Below are positions 1 through 7,813 of a DNA stretch of 9,030 nucleotides, piece by piece. Position 1 is the stretch's first letter; every line of letters starts with the position of its first letter. The notes beneath the pieces were generated by a model. That model was not told where the DNA came from. It worked only from the letters and a program-made list of their open reading frames with translations, and made no database searches. The translations under genes were made by a program, and so were the position numbers. The stretch spans positions 1 to 9,030 of the forward strand of contig JAENVU010000058.1 of NCBI GenBank assembly GCA_016650415.1. The letters are read 5' to 3'. This stretch comes from Acidimicrobiia bacterium. Its GTDB lineage: Bacteria; Actinomycetota; Acidimicrobiia; IMCC26256; JAENVU01.

Positions 1-1569
1 GCCTACCGTCGCCGGTGGGCGATTCTCGTCGTGCTGTGCGTCAGCTTGCTGATCATCGTGCTCGACAACTCGATTCTCAACGTTGCCATCCCGACGCTGA
101 TCCGCGACCTCCACGCGACCAATAGCCAGGTCCAGTGGATGGTCGACAGCTACACGTTGGTGTTCGCCGGCCTCTTGCTCACGATGGGCGCGATGGGGGA
201 TCGCTACGGCCGCCGGGGTGCGCTGCAGATGGGGTACCTGCTCTTCGGCCTCGGTTCGCTCGCGTCGGCGTTCGCGACGACGGCGAATCAACTGATTCTC
301 ACCCGCGGGTTCATGGGCATCGGTGGCGCGCTGATCATGCCGGCGACGCTCTCGATCATCACCAACGTCTTCCCACCGCACGAGCGCGGTCGCGCGATCG
401 GCGTCTGGGCCGGAACCGCCGGGATCGGCGTCGCGCTCGGCCCACTGACCGGCGGGTTCCTGCTCGAACACTTCTACTGGGGTTCGATCTTCCTGGTGAA
501 CTTGCCGATCGTCGCGCTCGGCGTCGCGGCCGGGTTCGTGCTCATCCCGACGAGCAAGGACCCGAGCGCGCCCAAGCTGGACCCGCTCGGTGCCGCACTG
601 TCGATCGTGTCGCTCGTCGCGATCGTGTACGCCCTGATCGAGGCACCCGACATCGGCTGGACCGCGCCGCGGACGCTGGCGGTCTTCGCCGGTGGATTGA
701 TCGCCCTGGGCGCATTCGTCTGGTGGGAACGGCGGTCCGATCACCCGATGCTCGACGTCGGCTTCTTCAAGAACCCGCGTTTCAGTGCGGCGAACGCCGC
801 GATCACGCTCACGTTCTTCGCGATGTTCGGATCGATCTTCCTGCTGACCCAGTACCTGCAGTTCACCTTGGGCTACTCGCCGCTCGAATCCGGTATCCGG
901 ATGCTGCCCTATGCCGGGACGATGATGGTCGTCGCTCCGCTGAGCTCGCGGGTGGTCGAGCGGTTCGGTTCCAAGAACACGATTGCGATGGGTCTCGGTC
1001 TGGCCGGGGTGGCGCTCATCGTCTTCGGCGGACTCACCGTGAACTCGACCTACGGCGACCTCGTCTGGCGGTTCGTGATCCTGGCCGCGGGGATGGGACT
1101 GGTCATGGCCCCGGCGACGGATTCGGTGATGGGTTCGCTCCCGCTGGCCAAGGCGGGGGTCGGATCCGCGGTCAACGACACCACTCGGCAAGTCGGTGGC
1201 GCCCTCGGCGTCGCGATCATCGGCAGTGTCGTGTCGTCGGTCTACGGGAGCAAGATCGGTGATTTCTTCGCCGGGACTCCCGCGCCGGCCGCCGCAGTCG
1301 ACGCCGCCAAGAACTCGTTGGGCGGCGCCTACGGCGTGGCCCAGCAGTTGAGTGCCGGCTCGAATCCGAACGGCGGAAAGCTCTCCGCCGGGCTGATCGA
1401 CACCGCGAACCAGGCGTTCGTCGAGGCCTTCCGGTGGGGAACTCGGGTCGGGGCCGTCGTGCTCGCGATCGGTGTGATCGTCGTGCTCCGGTTCCTCCCC
1501 GCCCGGGCGAGCGAGGCGAGCATTGCCGAACAGACCCACGACCTCGCGGCGGAGGGAGTGAGGCCGTGA
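1..1569 (+). CDS. MFS drug-efflux transporter, DHA2 (14-TMS, EmrB/QacA-like), 5' partial
   Basis: This is a proton-driven inner-membrane exporter of the major facilitator superfamily; the substrate is unknown, probably drugs or other hydrophobic compounds. The frame is open from the first base, and the visible N-terminus (AYRRRWAILVVLC) is typical residue-by-residue leader sequence before TM1. The real start therefore lies left of the window, and the GTG at 31 is internal. Numbering from the first visible codon, family signatures are LDNSILNVAIP (21-31, the DHA2 motif in TM1), GDRYGRR (66-72, motif A in the loop after TM2), ERGRAIG (128-134) and GTAGIGVALGPLTGG (138-152, antiporter motif C in TM5). 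Hydrophobic segments continue to about residue 495, and 522 visible residues fit a 14-helix transporter. Its stop overlaps the start of a TetR regulator, so the two are probably co-transcribed and the regulator probably controls this pump. Family is certain; substrate is not predictable. Confidence 0.93.
   Translation, partial: AYRRRWAILVVLCVSLLIIVLDNSILNVAIPTLIRDLHATNSQVQWMVDSYTLVFAGLLLTMGAMGDRYGRRGALQMGYLLFGLGSLASAFATTANQLILTRGFMGIGGALIMPATLSIITNVFPPHERGRAIGVWAGTAGIGVALGPLTGGFLLEHFYWGSIFLVNLPIVALGVAAGFVLIPTSKDPSAPKLDPLGAALSIVSLVAIVYALIEAPDIGWTAPRTLAVFAGGLIALGAFVWWERRSDHPMLDVGFFKNPRFSAANAAITLTFFAMFGSIFLLTQYLQFTLGYSPLESGIRMLPYAGTMMVVAPLSSRVVERFGSKNTIAMGLGLAGVALIVFGGLTVNSTYGDLVWRFVILAAGMGLVMAPATDSVMGSLPLAKAGVGSAVNDTTRQVGGALGVAIIGSVVSSVYGSKIGDFFAGTPAPAAAVDAAKNSLGGAYGVAQQLSAGSNPNGGKLSAGLIDTANQAFVEAFRWGTRVGAVVLAIGVIVVLRFLPARASEASIAEQTHDLAAEGVRP
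1551..1556 (+). promoter_or_regulatory. Ribosome binding site for the downstream TetR gene
   Basis: GGAGGG lies inside the end of the MFS gene, 9 nt before the GTG at 1566. It is the best Shine-Dalgarno match near the 5' end of the TetR gene. It decides the start in favour of GTG 1566 over the in-frame ATG at 1434, which would overlap the transporter by more than 130 bp and add sequence unlike a TetR N-terminus. Confidence 0.7.
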
Positions 1570-2141
1570 GTGTCGCGGCCGCGGCCGCCGGTCGGCCTCG
1601 GAGCGTCGAGGCGGACGTCGCGATCCTCGAGTCGGCAATCGGGCTGTTCTGTGAGCTGGGTTACGACGGCCTGTCGATGGAGCGGGTTGCGGTCGACGCC
1701 GGGGTCAGCAAGACCACGATCTACCGGCGCTATCCCACCAAGCTCGACCTGGTGATGGCCGCCATCCATCAGCTTCCCGACGGCATCGTGCCCGCACCGG
1801 ACACGGGCAACCTGCGGTCCGATCTCCTCGCGATCAGTCAAGGTCTCCTGACCATGCTCACGAAGTCGACCGTCGGGAAGGCGATCCCGGTGACCCTCGC
1901 AGCGAAGACCCGGAACCCGGAACTCGCCGAGGCCCACGAAGCGTTCGTGCGCAGTCGACGTGAAATCACTACCGGCGTGATCCAACGCGGGATCGACCGG
2001 GGTGAACTCTCGGCCGACGCGGACCCGTGGATCGTCTCCGACCTCATCACGGGCGCGATCTTCATGCGCGTCTTCGTCACCGGTCAACCGGTCACCCGTG
2101 AGTATCTCGAAGCGATGATCGACCAGGTGATCGGCGTCTGA
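1566..2141 (+). CDS. TetR/AcrR-family transcriptional regulator
   Basis: This is a one-component repressor of 191 residues, normal for the family, expected to bind DNA as a dimer and release it on ligand binding. An Ala-rich start and GRPRS (9-13) lead into the TetR_N domain at about 16-65. Helix 1 contains ILESAIGLFCELGYDG. The helix-turn-helix runs through LSMERVAVDAGVSKTTIYRRYPTK, with VSKTTIYRRY as the recognition helix, close to the Pfam consensus. The C-terminal half is a helical ligand/dimer domain with no specific family signature visible. The chosen GTG start overlaps the MFS stop as GTGA and is preceded by GGAGGG, so translation is probably coupled. The tight link suggests that it represses the transporter operon, including itself; the operator would then lie left of the window. 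Inducer unknown. Confidence 0.9.
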   Translation: MSVAAAAAGRPRSVEADVAILESAIGLFCELGYDGLSMERVAVDAGVSKTTIYRRYPTKLDLVMAAIHQLPDGIVPAPDTGNLRSDLLAISQGLLTMLTKSTVGKAIPVTLAAKTRNPELAEAHEAFVRSRREITTGVIQRGIDRGELSADADPWIVSDLITGAIFMRVFVTGQPVTREYLEAMIDQVIGV

Positions 2142-2154
2142 ACGATCAGGACGC
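2134..2154. terminator. Imperfect hairpin spanning both convergent stop codons
   Basis: GCGTCTGA (2134-2141) pairs with TCAGGACGC (2146-2154) across the tetraloop ACGA, giving eight base pairs with one bulged G. The TetR stop TGA pairs with the complement of the kgd stop. The loop is exactly the 4-bp intergenic gap. The dyad works on either strand, so it could end both convergent transcripts. There is no T-run on either side, so it is not a canonical intrinsic terminator. It may stabilise 3' ends or mark Rho-dependent ends, or be chance. Confidence 0.35.
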
Positions 2155-5100
2155 GGGGACGTCGGCGAACGCGTCGAGGAGCAGGTTCTCCTGTTCGCGA
2201 TCGTGCACTGCCGAACTCCCGCTGGCCGGGCTGGGCGAAGGCGGACGGGCGATGTGGCGCAGCGTGGCCCGATCGCGCAGGATCCGGTGCAGCTTGCCGT
2301 GCACGTAGTTCCACGGCCCCATGTTGGCCGGTTCCTCCTGCACCCAGTACACCTCGTTGCATCCGGTGTACTTCTCGGCCAGCGCGATCAACTGGTCCTC
2401 CGGCCAGGGGTAGAGCTGTTCGACCCGCACGATTGCCACCGGCGCGCCCAACTCATCCCGACGGTCCATCAGTTCGTGCGCGACCTTGCCCGAGCACAGA
2501 AGCACACGAGTGACGTTGGCGGGATCGATCGCAAGACGCGGATCGTCGAGTATCTCCTGGAAGGAGCCCGAGGAAAGCGCGTCGACGCGTGACCGGGTCG
2601 CGGGGATACGCAAGTACTTCTTCGGGGTGAAGCACACCAACGGCTTGCGCGCCGGTGCGTAGATCTGGCGGCGGAGGAGATGGAAGTACTGGGCGGCGGT
2701 GGTCGGGTAACAGACCCGCAGGTTGCTCTCGGCGCAGAGCGCGAGGAAGCGTTCGATGCGAGCACTCGAGTGTTCCGGCCCCTGTCCCTCGAACCCGTGG
2801 GGGAGGAGCAGTGCCAGCCGCGATTGCTGACCCCACTTGTCTTCGGCGGCGACGATGAACTGGTCGATGATGATCTGCGCACCGTTCATGAAGTCGCCGA
2901 ACTGGGCTTCCCATCCGACCCACGCGCGATCGTCGGCGACCGCATAGCCGTACTCGAATCCCAGGGCCGCGTATTCGGAGAGCACCGAGTCGTAGAGCAT
3001 CACCGGCGCCTGGTCGTCGGCGATGTGGCGGAGGGGACAGAACTCGGCTTCGGTCTCGGAGTCGACGAGGACCCCGTGGCGCTGACTGAAGGTGCCGCGC
3101 CGGGTGTCCTGGCCGGACAACCGGACCGGGACTCCCTCGAGTGCCATCGTGCCGAACGCGAGTGATTCCGCGAGCGCCCAGTCGATCTGGTCGGCGGCGA
3201 AGTCGGTGGCGCGCGCCCGCAGGATCTTCTCCAGCTTGGGGTTGATCGCGAAGTCGTCGGGCCAGCCGACGAGCGCGTCGATGACCTGCTGCAACTTTGC
3301 CCGGTCGACGCCGGTCTCGACGGCGGTCTCGACCTGCTCGCCGACGACGATGTTGACCGGGATCGTCGGTGGTCCCGATGAATGGGTCTCTTCGAAGGCG
3401 TTGTTGAGACGAGCCTGGAAATCCTCGAGGGCCGCTTCGGCCTCGGCGAGGGTGAAGTCGCCGCGGTTCACGAGCGTCTCGGTGTAGAGCTTGCGCACAC
3501 TGCGGCGGGCGCGGATGAGTTGGTACATCTTGGGTTGGGTGAACGCGGGTTCGTCGCCCTCGTTGTGCCCGTAGCGGCGGTAACAGACCATGTCGACGAC
3601 GACGTCTTTGTGGAACCGCTGACGGAACTCGTACGCGAGTTGCACCACGCGCACGCAGGCTTCGGGGTCGTCGCCGTTCACGTGGAAGATCGGTGCCTGC
3701 ACCATCTTCGCGATGTCGGTGGCGTAGACGCCGGAGCGACCGAGTTCCGGGGCGGTGGTGAAGCCGAGCTGGTTGTTGACGACGATGTGGATCGTCCCAC
3801 CGACCTCGTACCCGGGAACCTCGGAGAGGTTCAGGGTTTCCGCGACCACGCCCTGACCGGCGAACGCGGCGTCGCCGTGGACCAGGACCGGGAGCACGTG
3901 GCAGCGCTCGCTGTCGTCGATTCGGTCGCCTTTCGCGCGGGCCATGCCTTCGACGACGGGATCGACCGCTTCGAGGTGGCTGGGGTTCGACGCGAGCGAC
4001 ACGCCGATCTGCTTCCCGGACGGCGCAGTGTGGGTGCCGGTCGCCCCGACGTGGTACTTCACGTCGCCGGAGCCCTGGACCGAGGAGGGGTCGAGCGCGC
4101 CTTCGAACTCGCGGAAGATCTGGCCGTAGCCCTTACCGACGGTGTTGACCAGGACATTGAGCCGACCGCGGTGGGCGGTGCCGAGCACCATTTCGGCCAT
4201 GTCGCCGTCGGCGGCGGCGCTCAGCAAGGCGTCGAGCATGGGGATCAGACTCTCGGCCCCTTCCAGGCTGAACCGCTTCTGGCCGAGGTACTTGCGATGG
4301 AGGAACCCTTCGAAGGCTTCGGCGGCGTTCAGTCGGTCGAGGATGCGGTGTTGGACGGCCGGGTCGGGCGCCGACGCGCGGCGCTCGACGTGTTCCTGGA
4401 TCCATTCCTTCTGATCCGGTTCCTGCATGTGCATGAACTCGACACCGACCGAGCGCGAATACGCGTCGCGGAGCACGCCGAGGATGTCGCGGAGCGGCAT
4501 CGTCTTCTGGTCGGCGGTGCCGCCCGCGAGGCTGCCGATCGGGAACTCACGGTCGAGGTCCCAGATGCTCAGGCCGTAGTGAGTGATGTCGAGTTCGGGG
4601 TGGGTGTCGGGTTCGCGGCGGCCGAGCGGGTCGAGGTTGGCGATCAGGTGACCACGAACCCGGTACATGTTGACCAGCTGATGGACGTGGACGACCTTTT
4701 CGTTGTGGGCGGCCTCGTCGTCCAGCGGGCTGATGTCGGTGCTCCACCGGGCCGGCTCGTACGGCACCGAGAAGCTCTGGAAGATCTCGTCGTAGAACCC
4801 GTCCTTGCCGAGCAGCAGATCGTGAATCGAGCGGAGGAACTCGCCGCTCTCCGCGCCCTGGATCACGCGATGGTCGTACGTGCTGGTGAGCGTGATGATC
4901 TTGCTGATGCCGAGCCGGGCAACGGTGTGCGGATCGGCACCCTCGTATTCGGCCGGGTACCCGATCGACCCGACCCCGAGGATGAAGCCCTGGCCGGGCA
5001 TCAATCGGGGGACGGAGTGGACCGTGCCGATCATGCCGGGGTTCGTGATCGTGCCCGTCGTCCCCGCGAAGTCGTCGGGAGTGATCTTGCCGGTGCGGAC

Positions 5101-5793
5101 CTTGCGGATCATCTCCTCGTACGCGGCGAAGAATCCGGCGAAGTCGAGCGTCTCGACGGCTCTCAGGTTGGGTACGAGCAACGTGCGGGATCCATCGGAC
5201 TTCGCGACGTCGACCGCGAGGCCGAGGTTGATGTGGTCGTGGCGCACCACGACCGGACCGCCGTCGACCACCCCGTAGCCCGACGCCATGGCCGGAACGC
5301 GCCGGACGGCCTGCACGGCTGCGTAGGCGATCAAGTGCGTGAAGCTGACCTTGCCGCGACCGGTTCGGCTCAGATGGTTGTTGAGGATCTGGCGGTTGAC
5401 CTCGAGCAGCTTCGCCGGAACGTTGCGCACGGAGGTCGCGGTCGGGACCCCGAGGCTGGCCTCCATGTTCTCGACGATGCGGGCGGCCGCGCCGCGGATG
5501 GGCTTGGGTTCGTCGCCTTCGAGCACGAGTGGCGCGGTGTCGCTGACTCGCTTGGGCTCGGCCGGTGGCTCCTGCCGGATGGGCATCGAGGGAACCGGCG
5601 TGACCGGGGCGGGAACGGCGCGGGCGCCGTTGGCGGGTGCGGACGCGACGACGGTCGACGCGCCCGTCGCGGAATAGTCGGAGAAGAAGTCCTGCCACGC
5701 GGGCGACACCGACGACGGGTCCGCCAGGTACTGGCGGTACATCTCGTCGACGAGTCCGGAGTTCGGGCCGAGGTCCTCGAAGGTGTTGGTCAC
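2146..5793 (-). CDS. kgd: Multifunctional 2-oxoglutarate decarboxylase/dehydrogenase (fused E2 succinyltransferase and E1)
   Basis: This 1215-residue TCA-cycle enzyme decarboxylates 2-oxoglutarate with thiamine diphosphate and works with lipoyl-E2 and E3 partners to make succinyl-CoA. Domain order matches actinobacterial Kgd/OdhA (about 1230 residues). An N-terminal helix (14-37, LVDEMYRQYLADPSSV) is followed by a Pro/Ala linker (45-80). The acyltransferase domain (about 100-330) carries STYDHRVIQGAESG with His308. The E1 part holds TAHRGRLNVLVN (539-550), the ThDP/metal motif HGDAAFAGQG (639-648) to NNQLGFTT (673-680), HNEGDEP (743-749), SGQDTRRGTFSQRH (893-906) and VQEEPANMG (1151-1159). 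The C-terminal SGSSAVH (1191-1197) is also family-typical. No lipoyl domain is present, as usual for this group. It starts at GTG, 30 bp after the DAHP synthase stop, without a clear Shine-Dalgarno. In relatives the FHA protein GarA/OdhI inhibits it; no such gene is in view. Confidence 0.97.
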   Translation of the reverse strand: MTNTFEDLGPNSGLVDEMYRQYLADPSSVSPAWQDFFSDYSATGASTVVASAPANGARAVPAPVTPVPSMPIRQEPPAEPKRVSDTAPLVLEGDEPKPIRGAAARIVENMEASLGVPTATSVRNVPAKLLEVNRQILNNHLSRTGRGKVSFTHLIAYAAVQAVRRVPAMASGYGVVDGGPVVVRHDHINLGLAVDVAKSDGSRTLLVPNLRAVETLDFAGFFAAYEEMIRKVRTGKITPDDFAGTTGTITNPGMIGTVHSVPRLMPGQGFILGVGSIGYPAEYEGADPHTVARLGISKIITLTSTYDHRVIQGAESGEFLRSIHDLLLGKDGFYDEIFQSFSVPYEPARWSTDISPLDDEAAHNEKVVHVHQLVNMYRVRGHLIANLDPLGRREPDTHPELDITHYGLSIWDLDREFPIGSLAGGTADQKTMPLRDILGVLRDAYSRSVGVEFMHMQEPDQKEWIQEHVERRASAPDPAVQHRILDRLNAAEAFEGFLHRKYLGQKRFSLEGAESLIPMLDALLSAAADGDMAEMVLGTAHRGRLNVLVNTVGKGYGQIFREFEGALDPSSVQGSGDVKYHVGATGTHTAPSGKQIGVSLASNPSHLEAVDPVVEGMARAKGDRIDDSERCHVLPVLVHGDAAFAGQGVVAETLNLSEVPGYEVGGTIHIVVNNQLGFTTAPELGRSGVYATDIAKMVQAPIFHVNGDDPEACVRVVQLAYEFRQRFHKDVVVDMVCYRRYGHNEGDEPAFTQPKMYQLIRARRSVRKLYTETLVNRGDFTLAEAEAALEDFQARLNNAFEETHSSGPPTIPVNIVVGEQVETAVETGVDRAKLQQVIDALVGWPDDFAINPKLEKILRARATDFAADQIDWALAESLAFGTMALEGVPVRLSGQDTRRGTFSQRHGVLVDSETEAEFCPLRHIADDQAPVMLYDSVLSEYAALGFEYGYAVADDRAWVGWEAQFGDFMNGAQIIIDQFIVAAEDKWGQQSRLALLLPHGFEGQGPEHSSARIERFLALCAESNLRVCYPTTAAQYFHLLRRQIYAPARKPLVCFTPKKYLRIPATRSRVDALSSGSFQEILDDPRLAIDPANVTRVLLCSGKVAHELMDRRDELGAPVAIVRVEQLYPWPEDQLIALAEKYTGCNEVYWVQEEPANMGPWNYVHGKLHRILRDRATLRHIARPPSPSPASGSSAVHDREQENLLLDAFADVPAS

Positions 5794-5823
5794 GAGGCCG
5801 AGGCTACAGGCCGATTCCGTCGA

Positions 5824-7185
5824 TCAGCCGCGGAGGAGTTCGGCAGTCTGGAAGGCCAGGTCGAGTGACTGCCGGGCGTTGAGACGGGGATCGCACATCG
5901 TTTCGTACCGCTGATCCAGATCGGTACCCAGCACCTCGGCGGTCCCGCCGAGACATTCGGTCACGTTGTCGCCGGTCAGTTCGACGTGGACCCCGCCCGG
6001 CCAGACGTCGGCGGCCCGACACACCTCGAAGAAGCCGCGGAGTTCGCTCATGACGTCGTCGAACTGGCGGGTCTTGACGCCGCTGGAGTGTGTGAAGGTG
6101 TTGCCGTGCATCGGGTCGCAGGCCCAGACGACCGGGAGCCCGGTGTCGCGCACCGCCTCGACGAGTGGTGGGAGCCGGTCGGCGACGAGGTCCTTGCCCA
6201 TCCGGCTGATGAGCATCAGGCGGCCGGGCTGCGAATCCGGATTGAGGCGTTTGCACAGGGCGATGACCTCGTCGGGGTGGCTCGACGGGCCGAGTTTCAC
6301 GCCGATCGGGTTGCCGACGCCGGCGAGGAACTCCACGTGCGCACCGTCGAGTTGACGGGTGCGGTCTCCGATCCAGAGCAGGTGCGCCGAACAGTCGTAC
6401 CAATCGTCGGTCAGCGTGTCCTGGCGGGTCAGCGCTTCTTCGTAATCGAGCAGGAGTGCCTCGTGCGACGTGTAGAAGTCGACCTCGCGGAGTTGGAGCT
6501 CGGCATCGAGGTCGATGCCGCACGCCCGCATGAACCGCAATGCCCGCTCGATCTCCGACGCCACGCTCTCGTACCGTCGGCCTTCGGGGCTCGCGGTCAC
6601 GAAGTCCTGATTCCAGGCGTGGACCTGGGCCAGGTCGGCGTAGCCCCCCTTCGTGAAGGCCCGCAGCAGGTTGAGGGTGGAGACCGACTGGTGGTAGCCG
6701 CGCAGGAGCCGGCTCGGATCCGCCTGCCGGGCGGCGGCCTCGAACGCGATGTCGTTCACCATGTCGCCGCGGAAGCTCGGGAGCTCGATGCCGTCGATCG
6801 ACTCGGTCGGTGACGACCGGGGCTTCGCGAACTGGCCCGCGATGCGACCGATCTTGATCGTGGGAACGCCGGCGCCATAGGTGAGCACGACCGACATCTG
6901 GAGGATCACTTTGAGCTTGTCGCGAATCGCGTTGGCGGAGAACGCGCTGAACGCCTCGGCACAATCGCCGGCCTGCAACACGAACGCCTTGCCCTCACTC
7001 GCGAGCGCCAGGGATTCGGTCAGCGACCGAGCCTCACCGGCGAAGACCAGCGGTGGTACCGCGCGGAGCTCGTCGAGCACCTCGCCGAGCGCGGGTTCGG
7101 GCCAGTCGGGATGTTGCGCGACGGGCCGGGTCCGCCAGGATGCGGGGCTCCACGGGTGTTCGGGGGTGGGGTCGGCGGCGGTCAT
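5824..7185 (-). CDS. aroG: Class II 3-deoxy-D-arabino-heptulosonate 7-phosphate (DAHP) synthase
   Basis: This enzyme condenses phosphoenolpyruvate with erythrose 4-phosphate, the first step of the shikimate pathway to aromatic amino acids, in the cytoplasm. At 453 residues it is close to the Mycobacterium tuberculosis class II enzyme (about 462). Numbering from the ATG at 7185, the four metal ligands are in place: Cys75 in QAGDCAEAF, His360 in CDPMHGNT, Glu402 in VELTGDNVTECLGG and Asp432 in CDPRLN. Substrate-site segments are also present: KPRSS, SFRGDM (about 137-141), SHEALLLDYE, WIGDRTRQLDGAHVEF, NPIGVKLGP and SRMG. The ATG was chosen because it follows the bpa stop by 4 bp. An upstream in-frame GTG at 7227 would overlap bpa and adds 14 low-complexity residues. 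No strong Shine-Dalgarno precedes it, so translational coupling with bpa is likely. It is not next to other aro genes here. The symbol follows the mycobacterial name. Confidence 0.96.
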   Translation of the reverse strand: MTAADPTPEHPWSPASWRTRPVAQHPDWPEPALGEVLDELRAVPPLVFAGEARSLTESLALASEGKAFVLQAGDCAEAFSAFSANAIRDKLKVILQMSVVLTYGAGVPTIKIGRIAGQFAKPRSSPTESIDGIELPSFRGDMVNDIAFEAAARQADPSRLLRGYHQSVSTLNLLRAFTKGGYADLAQVHAWNQDFVTASPEGRRYESVASEIERALRFMRACGIDLDAELQLREVDFYTSHEALLLDYEEALTRQDTLTDDWYDCSAHLLWIGDRTRQLDGAHVEFLAGVGNPIGVKLGPSSHPDEVIALCKRLNPDSQPGRLMLISRMGKDLVADRLPPLVEAVRDTGLPVVWACDPMHGNTFTHSSGVKTRQFDDVMSELRGFFEVCRAADVWPGGVHVELTGDNVTECLGGTAEVLGTDLDQRYETMCDPRLNARQSLDLAFQTAELLRG

Positions 7186-7189
7186 CGGA

Positions 7190-7738
7190 TCAGAGGTACT
7201 GCCCTGGAGCGTGCTCGCCGGTACCACCGTCGGGCGCGCCGATCTCGAGTGCGTGGCGGCGGCGCATCTCCTCGAACTGTTGCTGCGCCGTGGCCTGTTG
7301 GGTGAAGAGCGTCGCCTGGATCCCGTGGAACAGACCTTCGAGCCAGCCCACGAGCTGGGCTTGGGCCAGCCGAAGCTCGGACTCGCTCGGGGTCGGCTCG
7401 CTCAGCGGGAGGGCGACTTCGCGGAGCTCTTGCCGCAGCTCGGGGGAGAGGATGCCTTCCAACTCATGGACCGAACGCTCGTGGATCTCGCGCAGGGCGC
7501 GGCGTCCGGCGTCGTCGAGCGGGGCCCGACGGACCTCGTCCAACATGGATCGGACCATCGAGGCGATGCGGATCAGCTTGGTCGGCCGCAGCACTTGCTC
7601 GTCGGGCTCCTCGACTGCGACCTCGGCCGATGCCGGATGATCGCCGTCGGCCGTGGGGGTCGCTTCGTCCGGGACGACGTCGGGCGCGAGGTCAGGGACG
7701 ACTTCGGGCACGACGGAGGAGGGCTCGGACTTGGGCAT
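7190..7738 (-). CDS. bpa: Bacterial proteasome activator Bpa/PafE (DUF2587)
   Basis: Bpa forms a dodecameric ring that docks on the 20S proteasome without ATP and admits partly unfolded proteins; in mycobacteria it acts on substrates such as the heat-shock repressor HspR. The protein has 182 residues. A disordered acidic Pro/Val-rich N-terminus (1-50) contains four VVPD-like units. The helical core (51-165) includes RPTKLIRIASMVRSMLDEVR, then HERSVHELEGILSPELRQEL, then QLVGWLEGLFHGIQATLFTQQ, all recognisable Bpa segments. A short Gly-rich linker leads to the terminal GQYL, the HbYX-type motif that enters the pockets of the proteasome alpha ring. The organism therefore should have a 20S proteasome. 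It is probably first in an operon with DAHP synthase (4-bp gap) and kgd. No Shine-Dalgarno lies before the ATG; a -10-like box 6 nt upstream suggests a leaderless transcript. Confidence 0.95.
   Translation of the reverse strand: MPKSEPSSVVPEVVPDLAPDVVPDEATPTADGDHPASAEVAVEEPDEQVLRPTKLIRIASMVRSMLDEVRRAPLDDAGRRALREIHERSVHELEGILSPELRQELREVALPLSEPTPSESELRLAQAQLVGWLEGLFHGIQATLFTQQATAQQQFEEMRRRHALEIGAPDGGTGEHAPGQYL
7667..7714 (-). repeat. Four 12-bp degenerate units in bpa encoding VVPE/VVPD/LAPD/VVPD
   Basis: Residues 9-24 of Bpa are four consecutive tetrapeptides of the form (V/L)(V/A)P(D/E), encoded by 12-bp units that differ at several bases. The stretch lies in the predicted disordered N-terminal tail, outside the conserved core. 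It looks like old in-frame tandem duplication and could vary in copy number between strains. Confidence 0.7.
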
Positions 7739-7744
7739 CGAGCA

Positions 7745-7750
7745 ACGTTA
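7745..7750 (-). promoter_or_regulatory. Candidate -10 box for a leaderless bpa transcript
   Basis: On the minus strand, TAACGT fits the actinobacterial TANNNT -10 pattern and ends 6 nt before the bpa ATG. Transcription would then begin at or next to the A of the ATG. This agrees with the absence of a Shine-Dalgarno. No convincing -35 was found: TTCACC (7765-7770 on plus) sits only 14 nt away. The rest of the 75-bp gap to the dehydrogenase gene holds only a weak dyad (7770-7789). Confidence 0.4.
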
Positions 7751-7813
7751 CCGTTCGGCTGTGGGGTGAACCGCAGCGAGTTTCGCGGTCGGAGCTCGTG
7801 GCGGCCTCTGTCC

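Noticed and set aside
1434..1565. Longer TetR reading from the ATG at 1434
   Set aside because: It would overlap the transporter heavily and encode an Arg/Pro-rich extension foreign to TetR proteins. GTG 1566 has GGAGGG upstream and the standard 4-bp overlap.
5795..5814. Direct repeat AGGCCGA (5795-5801 and 5808-5814) just before kgd
   Set aside because: Seven bases twice within a GC-rich gap is expected by chance. It gives no ribosome binding site or stable structure.
3382..5868. 828-codon open frame on the plus strand opposite kgd
   Set aside because: Its codons pair with the third-position GC pattern of kgd on the other strand. The product is a Val/Asp/Arg/Gly-rich string with no recognisable domain, whereas kgd matches a known family end to end.
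7186..7227. GTG at 7227 as the DAHP synthase start
   Set aside because: It overlaps the end of bpa and lacks a ribosome binding site. The ATG at 7185 gives the usual family length.
7770..7789. Possible terminator for the SDR gene: ACCGC (7770-7774) with GCGGT (7785-7789)
   Set aside because: The stem is only 5 bp with a 10-nt loop and no T-run, so it is too weak to call in GC-rich DNA.
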